In this document: one piece after another, positions 10,981 to 18,149 of the stretch
Numbering within the stretch: position 1 is the first letter of the stretch
Layout: each line of letters opens with the position of its first letter
Origin: an uncultured Bacteroidales bacterium
Lineage (GTDB): Bacteria > Bacteroidota > Bacteroidia > Bacteroidales > Muribaculaceae
DNA: 64,000 nucleotides
Assembly: GCA_902776835.1 (NCBI GenBank)
Contig: CACYRK010000006.1
Coordinates: 1 to 64,000, forward strand
Reading direction: 5' to 3'
Position numbers and translations under genes: made by a program
The notes under the pieces: model-generated
Database searches by the model: none
What the model was told of the DNA's origin: nothing
The model's input: only the letters and a program-made list of their open reading frames with translations

Positions 10981-12321
10981 ATGAATTACGAACTTATTAT
11001 CATTGGAGCGGGACCCGGCGGCTACGAGATGGCCGCCGAGGCTGCCGCTTGTGGCCTGAACGTGGCCATCGTGGAGCGCGACCTGGTGGGCGGCACATGC
11101 CTGAACCGCGGTTGCATCCCCACCAAGGCACTGTGCCGCAACGCCGAGGTCGTCAACCTGATGCGCGACGCAGCACGCTGGGGCGTGAACTGTGGCGACA
11201 TCACCGTGGACTACAGCGTGGCACACGCCCGCAAGGACGAGGTGGTGAAGCAGTTGCGCGACGGTGTGCAGATGCTGCTCAGCCAGCCCGGCATCACCCT
11301 GATTGAGGGCGAGGCACGCTTCACCGGGCCACACACCATCATGGTGGGCGACCAGGAGTACACAGGCAAGAGCATTGTCATAGCCACCGGCAGCGCGCCG
11401 CGAGGCCTGCCCATCGAAGGGGCCGACCTGGCCATGACAAGCGACGACGTGCTCGCCATGAGCGACTTGCCCAAGAGCATGTGCATCGTGGGCGGTGGCG
11501 TAATCGGCATGGAGTTTGCCGCCATCTTCAGCAGTTTCGGCGTCGAGGTCACTGTGGTGGAGTTCTGCAAGGAAATCCTGCCACCGTTTGACAAAGACAT
11601 CGCCAAACGACTGAAACAAGTGCTGTCGAAGCGCGGCATCAAGGTCATCACGCAGGCTGCCGTGAAATCGCTCGCCAAGGGCGACGACGGCATCACCGTC
11701 ACCTACGACCTCAAGGGCAAGGAGCAGAGCCTCGTCGCCGAGCGCGTGCTCATGTCAGTGGGTCGCCAGCCCGTGCTGCCTGCCGGACTCGACGCTGCCG
11801 GCATCAATGTGAGCCGCCGCGGCATCGAGGTGAACAACGAGATGGAGACCAGCGTGAGCGGTGTCTACGCCATCGGCGACGTGAACGGCCTGTGCATGCT
11901 CGCACATGCCGCCAGCGCACAAGGCCAGGTGGCACTCAACAGCATCCTGGGCGAGAACCACAAGGTGAAACTCAACATCGTGCCCAGTGCGGTATTCACT
12001 GTGCCTGAGTTGGCCATGGTGGGACTCACCGAGGATCAATGCACCGAGCGCGATATGAAAGTGGTGGTGAAAAAGGCCTTCTTCCGCAGCAACGGCAAGG
12101 CCGTGTCGATGGACGAGACCGACGGCTTGATCAAGATGATTGTCGACGCCTCGACTCGCAAAATCGTCGGCTGCCACATTTGTGGAGCGCATGCCGCCGA
12201 CCTGATTCAGGAGGTGGTAATGGCAATGAACGCCGATGTCACCGTCGACGTCCTCGCACTGAGCATCCACGGCCACCCCACCCTCACCGAGGTGGTGCAG
12301 GCCGCCGCACGACAGTTCTGA
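10981..12321 (+). CDS. lpdA: dihydrolipoyl dehydrogenase (glycine cleavage L protein)
   Basis: This FAD flavoenzyme re-oxidises the dihydrolipoyl arm of GcvH with NAD. The 446 residues include the N-terminal FAD site GAGPGGYEMA, the redox-active pair CLNRGC (Cys40 and Cys45), the NAD-binding GGGVIGMEFA, and the C-terminal interface motif HGHPTLTEV with the active-site histidine. It is the last gene of the gcv operon and is followed by a long perfect hairpin. Its place there suggests it is dedicated to glycine cleavage. Confidence 0.96.
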   Translation: MNYELIIIGAGPGGYEMAAEAAACGLNVAIVERDLVGGTCLNRGCIPTKALCRNAEVVNLMRDAARWGVNCGDITVDYSVAHARKDEVVKQLRDGVQMLLSQPGITLIEGEARFTGPHTIMVGDQEYTGKSIVIATGSAPRGLPIEGADLAMTSDDVLAMSDLPKSMCIVGGGVIGMEFAAIFSSFGVEVTVVEFCKEILPPFDKDIAKRLKQVLSKRGIKVITQAAVKSLAKGDDGITVTYDLKGKEQSLVAERVLMSVGRQPVLPAGLDAAGINVSRRGIEVNNEMETSVSGVYAIGDVNGLCMLAHAASAQGQVALNSILGENHKVKLNIVPSAVFTVPELAMVGLTEDQCTERDMKVVVKKAFFRSNGKAVSMDETDGLIKMIVDASTRKIVGCHICGAHAADLIQEVVMAMNADVTVDVLALSIHGHPTLTEVVQAAARQF

Positions 12322-12327
12322 CACAAC

Positions 12328-12368
12328 ATCACGGTGGCTGTCGCCCAAAGTGCGACAGCCACCGTGAT
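12328..12368 (+). terminator. perfect 17-bp hairpin ending the gcv operon
   Basis: ATCACGGTGGCTGTCGC (12328-12344) and its exact reverse complement (12352-12368) flank a 7-nt loop. The trailing sequence ATTATAAAAA is AT-rich but has no strong T-tract, so it may be a weak terminator or a 3' stabiliser. The next ATG is 18 bp away. Confidence 0.6.
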
Positions 12369-12385
12369 ATTATAAAAACGCAAAA

Positions 12386-13306
12386 ATGATTCCCACCTTT
12401 ATCACATATCTTGCCGGGCCCGCCGTGGGTGCCGTCATTGGCTACATCACCAACGATTTAGCCCTGCGCATGCTGTTTCGCCCACATCAGGCGAAGTATG
12501 TGATGGGAATCCACATACCGTTCACTCCGGGCATCATCCCCAAGGAGCGCGGACGCATAGCGCAAGCCATTGGACAAACCATCAGCGACAACCTGATCAA
12601 TCGCGACGTGCTCGAGGCCACACTGCTCAGCGACGACATGGTGGGCAAGGTGCGCAAGGCTATCAACGACTTTGTGGCCGAGCAGAGCGACAACCATGAG
12701 ACGCTGCGCCAATGGGCCGGCCACTACCTTACCGAGGCCGACATCGACGCCCTGCAGCGCAACACCCAAGCCAACCTCACGCGCCTGGTGAGCGCCAAAC
12801 TGCACGACGAGCACGTGGGCGAAAGCATAGCCCAGGCGGCCACAGCACATGTGCTGGAGAAGACCCGCAACTCCATGGCCGGACGGCTCGGAGCCGAGGC
12901 AATAGTGGGAAAACTCGCTCATCCCATCGAGAAACTTCTCGCCCACCAAATCAACGATGTGCTGCGCAGCAGCGGCGACCAGATGGCAAGCGAAATGGTG
13001 GGCAAATCGACACACGAACTGATGGGACAGCGCATGTGTGACCTCATGAGCCAGCACAGCGACCAACTTGGGCAAATCACCGATAGCGTGGTCAACGCTT
13101 ACCGCACCATCATCACCGAGCACCTGCCGCGCATCCTCGAAGCCATCGACGTGAGCGCCATGGTGGAAAACCGCATCAATGCCATGGACATGATGGAAGC
13201 CGAAACAATCATCATGCAAGTCATGCGCAAGGAACTGCGCGCCATAGTGTGGCTCGGCGCACTGCTGGGCTGCATCATGGGCACCATAACCACCATTCTC
13301 CGCTAG
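12386..13306 (+). CDS. DUF445 family membrane protein
   Basis: The 306 residues have a membrane helix at each end and a long helical middle. The N-terminus carries the DUF445 signature GYITNDLALRMLFRP followed by FTPGIIPKERGRIA, as in the YheB family. The function of this family is not known. The C-terminal helix (WLGALLGCIMGTITTIL) probably returns the chain to the inner membrane. It stands between the gcv operon hairpin and a convergent gene and could be read through from gcv or have its own promoter. Confidence 0.85.
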   Translation: MIPTFITYLAGPAVGAVIGYITNDLALRMLFRPHQAKYVMGIHIPFTPGIIPKERGRIAQAIGQTISDNLINRDVLEATLLSDDMVGKVRKAINDFVAEQSDNHETLRQWAGHYLTEADIDALQRNTQANLTRLVSAKLHDEHVGESIAQAATAHVLEKTRNSMAGRLGAEAIVGKLAHPIEKLLAHQINDVLRSSGDQMASEMVGKSTHELMGQRMCDLMSQHSDQLGQITDSVVNAYRTIITEHLPRILEAIDVSAMVENRINAMDMMEAETIIMQVMRKELRAIVWLGALLGCIMGTITTILR

Positions 13307-13380
13307 CCCCCTTATAATCAATAATAAATCACAGGGAATCAGCGCCTTGCGGCTATATGCGGGGCGTGGTTACTCGTTTG

Positions 13381-14469
13381 TCACTCGTTGGGGGTGAAAG
13401 GGCGCAGTGATTTCCAGTAGGCTTTCACGTCGGGGTCGTTGCAGGCCTCGATGCTTTGTGCCACATAGTTGCCGAAATCTTGCTGGAGGCCGTAATCGTC
13501 GGCCGCAGCCAGGGCTTTACGCAAAGCGCCGACGAGCACGCTGCGCTGCTGATTTGCCGCTACCCACTGCATAAACTGCTGCGTGCGTTTCACAAAGAGT
13601 TCGGGCACGTTGGGCAGCAGCATGGCATACGCCTTGTCGTTTTTTTGGCAGCCGGCAAGCAGGTCGTTCCATTTCTCAACGGCCTTGGTGTCGCTCAGCG
13701 GCAGCAGCATCAGCGTCATGGCACGGTCAGCAATGATGTTGACCGAAGGCTTGCCCGCGACACGGTGGCTGGCGATGGCGAATCGCCCGTCGCGCTGGAC
13801 GCTCACCGTCACGGTGTCGCACCACTCGGCACTGCTGCTGGAGTTGGGCACATTATACATGTTATACTGCGCCAGCGTCAAGGTGTGCGCCGCAGTGTCG
13901 ATAACGATGCTGTTGCCACCCATGTTCTCGCGCGGCGTGTAGTCGCCGTGCGGCTCAGTGGTGAGCACGTCGCTAAGATTAGCGCGCGTGCCCAGGGCGA
14001 TGGCGTCGATCAGGTTGCCCTCGTGGTCGTAGGTGGCAAAGAAATGCTCAGCATAGTCGCCACTGTCGGGAAAGATGCGGTAGGCCACCAGCGCGCCACC
14101 ATTGCTCATGGGTATCACGCCGTGCTTGAGCGGCTCACGCACGCGCAACTTGCCGGTGATGGTGGGCATGGCCTGCTTTTCCTGGTCACACAGGATGAGT
14201 TTTGGCTCGTAATGCCAATCCTCGCCCAGGCCATAATAAGTGCGGTTGTAGGCCGCGCCGTCGTTGGTGCAGATGCCGGCACCTTCCTTGCGGTCGGGGC
14301 CCGTGCGCGGGGGGCGAGTGAATATAGGGCAGTCGTTGTTGGGGTCGATGCCGTAGTCGCTCAGCCACGAGCCTTTACTCTCGGCCGAGCAGTTGACAGT
14401 AAGGATGGCCATCAGCGCGGCCAATATGCAAAGTGTAAAATAGCGTCTCATAACAGTGTTGCGTTTCAT
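13381..14469 (-). CDS. secreted protein of unknown function
   Basis: The 362 residues start with a signal peptide (basic KRNTVMRRY, a hydrophobic stretch, then TVNCSAES). The Cys lies in a weak lipobox, so cleavage by signal peptidase I after CSA is as likely as lipidation. The mature part has scattered Cys residues and beta-rich middle sections, and I recognise no domain. Both ATG codons, 14469 and 14451, would keep the signal. A TAAATTCG sequence just upstream could be a -7 box. It converges on the DUF445 gene. Confidence 0.75.
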   Translation of the reverse strand: MKRNTVMRRYFTLCILAALMAILTVNCSAESKGSWLSDYGIDPNNDCPIFTRPPRTGPDRKEGAGICTNDGAAYNRTYYGLGEDWHYEPKLILCDQEKQAMPTITGKLRVREPLKHGVIPMSNGGALVAYRIFPDSGDYAEHFFATYDHEGNLIDAIALGTRANLSDVLTTEPHGDYTPRENMGGNSIVIDTAAHTLTLAQYNMYNVPNSSSSAEWCDTVTVSVQRDGRFAIASHRVAGKPSVNIIADRAMTLMLLPLSDTKAVEKWNDLLAGCQKNDKAYAMLLPNVPELFVKRTQQFMQWVAANQQRSVLVGALRKALAAADDYGLQQDFGNYVAQSIEACNDPDVKAYWKSLRPFTPNE

Positions 14470-14525
14470 TATTATTACAGACTGCGAATTTAATTCATTT
14501 TGTCGAATCCACAAAAAACCACACG

Positions 14526-14557
14526 AAAAAAGCGACTGGAACAATGTTCCAATCGCT
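14526..14557 (-). terminator. intrinsic terminator of the tRNA-Glu operon
   Basis: Read on the minus strand, AGCGATTGGAAC pairs fully with GTTCCAGTCGCT (one G-U pair) around a 3-nt loop, and a run of six to seven T follows. It lies just downstream of the second tRNA. Confidence 0.85.
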
Positions 14558-14563
14558 TGCTGG

Positions 14564-14636
14564 TAGTGAAACAGGGACTCGAACCCTGGTTTCCGCCGTG
14601 AGAGGGCGGCGTCCTAGACCACTAGACGATATCACC
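14564..14636 (-). tRNA. tRNA-Glu (anticodon CTC), copy 2 in transcript
   Basis: The 73 nt fold as a tRNA: a D stem GTC/GAC, an anticodon stem CCGCC/GGCGG around loop CTCTCAC (U33, anticodon CUC, A37) and a T stem CAGGG/CCCTG. The acceptor pairs GGTGATA with TTTCACT, including one U-U mismatch and one G-U pair. The discriminator is A. The next three bases downstream happen to spell CCA. It is identical to the copy at 14652-14724. Confidence 0.93.
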
Positions 14637-14651
14637 AGATTTGTAGCATTG

Positions 14652-14724
14652 TAGTGAAACAGGGACTCGAACCCTGGTTTCCGCCGTGAGAGGGCGGCGT
14701 CCTAGACCACTAGACGATATCACC
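14652..14724 (-). tRNA. tRNA-Glu (anticodon CTC), copy 1 in transcript
   Basis: This is an exact 73-nt duplicate of the neighbouring tRNA, 15 bp away, with the same CTC anticodon loop. Downstream of the discriminator the sequence is CAA rather than CCA, so the CCA end must be added after transcription for this copy. It is the promoter-proximal copy. Confidence 0.93.
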
Positions 14725-14738
14725 GACTTTTTGCGTTG

Positions 14739-14769
14739 CAAAATTACTACAAAGTTTTGAGGTGGCAAA
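14739..14769 (-). promoter_or_regulatory. promoter of the tRNA-Glu pair
   Basis: On the minus strand, TTTG (14769-14766) and TAATTTTG (14746-14739) are 19 nt apart, a near-perfect Bacteroidetes promoter. The start point would be about 8 nt before the first tRNA base. Confidence 0.75.
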
Positions 14770-14938
14770 ATTTTTGGCCAATTTTTTTCGTCTGGAGGCA
14801 AAAAAAGGCTTTTTCAGGGCAGCGCACACAGTTTTGACACATTTTTTGCCTGACTTTCCGGCATTTTTTTGTAATTTAGCGCAATCAATGCCGCCCGTTG
14901 CGGGCAGCGCAATTATTAATAAGGTAAAAACGACAACA

Positions 14939-15265
14939 ATGGCAAACAAAAGACAACTGAAGAAAGCAATCGCCAACGCCTGCGGTCAAGTGGCCGGGCA
15001 GTGCATCATGGCTCAGGAAAGCCTGGGTAACAACGAGAAGTGGGACGAAATCATCGTGGATGTGGCACTGCTTCAGCGCGAGGCCATCGACCGTGTGAGC
15101 CTCTCGTTTGACCGTCGTCCGAAGGACTTCGCCACAGGCAAGGAATACCGCGCCGCACGCCGCAACTATTTCAAGCAGGCCGAGAAATCGCTGGCCAGTT
15201 ACATGCACGACTCGATTGGCCAAGCCGTCGACAAGATGAACGCTTTGCTGCCCAAGAAGCAGTAA
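14939..15265 (+). CDS. small helical protein of unknown function
   Basis: The 108 residues are mostly helical, charged and soluble, starting MANKRQLKKAI and ending in a Lys-rich tail. There is no signal peptide, Cys pair or known motif. The frame is open upstream to 14762, but that part is low-complexity and crosses a likely promoter (TAATTTAG at 14872-14879), so the ATG at 14939 with its A-rich leader is the right start. It is followed 19 bp later by an acyltransferase gene. The C-terminal half (ARRNYFKQAEKSLASYM) may pack as a helical hairpin. Confidence 0.8.
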   Translation: MANKRQLKKAIANACGQVAGQCIMAQESLGNNEKWDEIIVDVALLQREAIDRVSLSFDRRPKDFATGKEYRAARRNYFKQAEKSLASYMHDSIGQAVDKMNALLPKKQ

Positions 15266-15284
15266 CACAACGCTACTACTGGCG

Positions 15285-15860
15285 ATGAATCTTTCGGGGT
15301 GGATACTTAAGCGCATGGGGTGGCGGTTCAAGATGAACGTCGCCCCAGTGCCCCATAAGTGCGTGATTTGCGTGGCTCCGCACACCAGCAACTGGGACTT
15401 TGTGCTGGGCGAGTTGGGCAGCCGTTCGATGGGCTACAAGTCGGCGTTCATGATTAAGGACACTTGGTTCTTTTTCCCCATGAACCACCTGATGCGCGCC
15501 CTGGGCGGCGTGCCGGTGAAGCAGCACGCCCACACCCACGTGAGCGAGCAGATGGTCGACGCCTTCAACAGCCACGAAAAACTGTGGCTGGCCATCACTC
15601 CTGAGGGCACACGCAGCCGCAACACCCACTGGCACATGGGCATCATACACATTGCGCAGAGCGCCGGCGTGCCCCTGCTGCTGGGCTACATCGACTATGG
15701 CGAGCGCCTGGTGTGCATCGACCGCGAGCAGCCGCTGAGCGGCAACCCCGAGCACGACATGATTGAAATCAAGCGTTACTACGCCGGGCGCACCGCGCGC
15801 TATCCCGAGAATTTCGCCACCGGTCTCGATGACGACAACACCAACTCAGAAACCACATAA
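15285..15860 (+). CDS. 1-acyl-sn-glycerol-3-phosphate acyltransferase-like protein
   Basis: This 191-residue PlsC-fold acyltransferase has the catalytic HX4D motif in APHTSNWDF and the substrate motif TPEGTRSR near residue 105. It is shorter than full PlsC and matches the compact acyltransferases common in Bacteroidetes. It should act at the cytoplasmic face of the inner membrane on lysophospholipid or a related acceptor; the exact acceptor is not evident. The next gene starts 19 bp after its stop. Confidence 0.85.
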   Translation: MNLSGWILKRMGWRFKMNVAPVPHKCVICVAPHTSNWDFVLGELGSRSMGYKSAFMIKDTWFFFPMNHLMRALGGVPVKQHAHTHVSEQMVDAFNSHEKLWLAITPEGTRSRNTHWHMGIIHIAQSAGVPLLLGYIDYGERLVCIDREQPLSGNPEHDMIEIKRYYAGRTARYPENFATGLDDDNTNSETT

Positions 15861-15879
15861 CACACACATCATCAACACT

Positions 15880-16683
15880 ATGGCCTTTTCACGCAACCTC
15901 AAAGTCACCATGCTCGAGCACGACATCGCATGGGGCGACAAGCAAGCCAACCTGGCGCAACTGGAGCGCTACATGCGCAATATGCCCGACGACACCGACC
16001 TGGTGGTGTTGCCCGAGATGTTCAGCACGGGCTTCGTGACCGGCGACCGTGAAGCCGCCAGCGCACTTGCCGAGTGGAACACCGGCGACACCATGCGCAC
16101 GCTTCACCGCCTGGCTCAGGAGTACCGCGTGGCCATCACCGGCAGTTTCCTGGCCAACACGGCAGCCCAACTTTACAACCGCGCGTTTTTTATCGAGCCC
16201 AATGGTGAGGAGACCTTCTACGACAAGCGCCACCTCTTCAGTTTTGGCGGCGAGGACAAGGTGTTTAACCAGGGTGTCGACAAGGAGTCGCCCATAGTGC
16301 GCTTCCGCGGTTTCAACATCAAGTTGGTGGTGTGCTACGACCTGCGCTTCCCAGTGTTTTGCCGCAACGTCAACAACAACTACGACCTGCTGCTGGTGGT
16401 GGCCAACTGGCCCAAGGCACGCGAATACGCGTGGCGCCAACTGCTCATCGCGCGCGCCCTGGAGAATGAGTGCTACGTGATAGGCGTGAACCGCTGCGGC
16501 ACCGACAGCACCGGCATCGACTACAGCGAGGGCTCAAGCCTGTGCATCGACTTCAAGGGCAAAATCCTGGCCCAGCGCATGACCAGCCCCATCATCACCG
16601 CCGAACTATCGCCCGCCCTGCTGGCGCAGTTCCGCGAGAAATTCCCCGCGTGGCGCGACGCCGACCCCTTCACCCTTAAATAA
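15880..16683 (+). CDS. nitrilase-family amidohydrolase (omega-amidase-like)
   Basis: The 267 residues show the nitrilase catalytic triad: Glu in LPEMFSTGF, Lys in YDKRHLFSF and Cys in VVCYDLRFPVF. This pattern is closest to Nit2/YafV omega-amidases, which hydrolyse alpha-ketoglutaramate or ketosuccinamate as a repair step after glutamine transamination. The upstream frame is open, but the ATG at 15880 begins the conserved fold. It probably shares a transcript with the acyltransferase gene. Confidence 0.9.
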   Translation: MAFSRNLKVTMLEHDIAWGDKQANLAQLERYMRNMPDDTDLVVLPEMFSTGFVTGDREAASALAEWNTGDTMRTLHRLAQEYRVAITGSFLANTAAQLYNRAFFIEPNGEETFYDKRHLFSFGGEDKVFNQGVDKESPIVRFRGFNIKLVVCYDLRFPVFCRNVNNNYDLLLVVANWPKAREYAWRQLLIARALENECYVIGVNRCGTDSTGIDYSEGSSLCIDFKGKILAQRMTSPIITAELSPALLAQFREKFPAWRDADPFTLK

Positions 16684-16693
16684 GGTGTCATAA

Positions 16694-16781
16694 AGGCTTT
16701 AGAAGCCATAGTTGCTATAGAATCTGCAGTTGCAATAGAATCTATAGTCGCTATAAATGCTATAGTTACTATAAGCCATAG
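16694..16781. repeat. degenerate CTATAG-rich short repeats
   Basis: After the amidase stop, the sequence repeats variants of GNNGCTATAG about seven times, with alternating CTATAG and ATAGAATCT. A shorter relative occurs near 39855-39900. It has no coding sense and no clear hairpin terminator. Confidence 0.5.
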
Positions 16782-16843
16782 CGGGGGTGGAAGGCCGTTT
16801 TTTTCTAAAAAGTTGTGAATTTTTTGAGGCACATGGCTTTCTT

Positions 16844-16875
16844 TTTGGCCATGTGCGCAATTTTATCTACCTTTG
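16844..16875 (+). promoter_or_regulatory. promoter of bamD-rpoZ
   Basis: TTTG at 16844-16847 and TACCTTTG at 16868-16875 are 20 nt apart, an exact match to the Bacteroidetes vegetative promoter. The ATG at 16900 is 24 nt downstream of the -7 box. Confidence 0.85.
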
Positions 16876-16899
16876 TAGGCTAAAATGCAAAATTGTGCA

Positions 16900-17703
16900 A
16901 TGAAACGACATGTAATCATTCTCTTGCTGGCTTGTGTGCTGGTTTCTTGTGGCGAATACAACAAGGTGCTCAAGAGCCAGGACTATAACTATAAATATGA
17001 GTATGCCAAGCGAGCCTTTGAGGAGAAACGCTACACCCAGGCCTACACCATCCTGCAGGACGTGGTGCCCGTGTTCCGTGGCACCGACAAGGCCGAGGAG
17101 TCGCTCTACCTGCTGGGTCTGAGTTACTACGAGAACAAGGACTACATGACGGCAAGCAGTTACTTCCGTAACTACTACCAGCACTACCCCAAGGGTGAGT
17201 ATGCCGAGATGGCCCGCTTCTACTCGGGCTACGGCTACTACCTCGACTCGCCAGAGTCGCAACTCGACCAGACGCCGACCGTCAAGGCCATCGAAGAGTT
17301 GCAGGCCTTCCTCGATTTCTTCCCCAAGAGCGACAAGGTGTCAATTGCACAAAGTGCCATCTTTGAGTTGCAGGACAAACTGGTGCTCAAGGAGTTGGAA
17401 AACGCACAACTCTACTACAACCTGGGTAACTACATGGGCAATAACTACGAGAGCGCGGTGATTACCGCCAAGAATGCCATCAAGGAGTACCCCTACAGCA
17501 AGTACAAAGAGCAACTGGAGATGCTCGTGCTCAAGGCACGCTACAAAGAGGCCAGCGAGAGCATCGACGAGAAGAAGGGCGAGCGATTCCGCACCGTAAT
17601 CGATGAGTACTACTCATTTATCAACGATTACCCCAACAGCAAGGACCGCCGCGAGGCCGACAACATCTTCAAGGTGGCCAACAAATACGTGAACGGAAAT
17701 TAA
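16900..17703 (+). CDS. bamD: outer membrane protein assembly factor BamD
   Basis: This is a lipoprotein of the BAM complex that helps insert beta-barrel proteins in the outer membrane. The 267 residues start with a signal peptide ending in the lipobox LVSC, followed by TPR-like helical repeats rich in Tyr and Ala (for example KRAFEEKRYTQAY and SYYENKDYMTASSYF). The length is normal for BamD. An in-frame ATG at 16885 is close to the predicted start point; the ATG at 16900 gives the better signal peptide. rpoZ follows 32 bp downstream, a common order in Bacteroidales. Confidence 0.93.
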   Translation: MKRHVIILLLACVLVSCGEYNKVLKSQDYNYKYEYAKRAFEEKRYTQAYTILQDVVPVFRGTDKAEESLYLLGLSYYENKDYMTASSYFRNYYQHYPKGEYAEMARFYSGYGYYLDSPESQLDQTPTVKAIEELQAFLDFFPKSDKVSIAQSAIFELQDKLVLKELENAQLYYNLGNYMGNNYESAVITAKNAIKEYPYSKYKEQLEMLVLKARYKEASESIDEKKGERFRTVIDEYYSFINDYPNSKDRREADNIFKVANKYVNGN

Positions 17704-17735
17704 TATACAACCATACACAACACTACAAGATTAAC

Positions 17736-18068
17736 ATGGATTACAAAAAGAGTAATGCACCTCTCACCACCACCGTGCACGACCTGGTGGAAATGGCTGA
17801 GCAGACAGGCAACATCTACGAGACCGTGGCCGTGATTAGCAAACGCGCCAACCAGATTGCGGCCGAGATGAAGAGTGATCTTGAAAAGAAACTCCAAGAA
17901 TTCGCCTCGCTCAACGACAACCTCGAGGAGATTTCGGAAAACCGCGAGCAGATTGAGATTTCGCGCTACTACGAGAAGTTGCCGAAACCCACTCTTATCG
18001 CCACACAAGAGTATATGGAGAAGAAACTCGCCTTCCGCAATATTGCTAAGGAGAAGGACGAGTTGTAA
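17736..18068 (+). CDS. rpoZ: DNA-directed RNA polymerase omega subunit (Rpb6-like)
   Basis: The 110 residues match the Bacteroidetes omega/Rpb6-type subunit, with the helix YETVAVISKRANQIAAEMK near the middle of the N-terminal half and a charged tail. Omega helps assemble and stabilise the polymerase. It follows bamD, as in related genomes, and probably shares its promoter. Omega is divergent in this phylum, so both position and the ISKRANQIA core support the call. Confidence 0.88.
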   Translation: MDYKKSNAPLTTTVHDLVEMAEQTGNIYETVAVISKRANQIAAEMKSDLEKKLQEFASLNDNLEEISENREQIEISRYYEKLPKPTLIATQEYMEKKLAFRNIAKEKDEL

Positions 18069-18098
18069 AACTGTTGAACACAACAAGTTGAACCATCG

Positions 18099-18133
18099 AG
18101 GCACCCACGTGGCATCATGCGACGTGAGTGCCT
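18099..18133 (+). promoter_or_regulatory. hairpin between rpoZ and the U32 gene
   Basis: AGGCACCCACGT (18099-18110) pairs with ACGTGAGTGCCT (18122-18133), with one mismatch and an 11-nt loop. There is no T-tract. It lies 16 bp before the GTG start of the next gene and may be an mRNA processing or stability element. Confidence 0.5.
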
Positions 18134-18149
18134 AAACTATTGAAATGCC

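Noticed and set aside
13456..14493. 345-codon open frame on the plus strand opposite the secreted protein gene
   Set aside because: The minus-strand frame has a signal peptide and normal composition. The plus-strand product is Val/His/Arg-rich, as antisense shadows of GC-rich genes are here.
14762..14938. 59-residue N-terminal extension of the gene at 14939
   Set aside because: It is low-complexity and crosses a promoter-like sequence.
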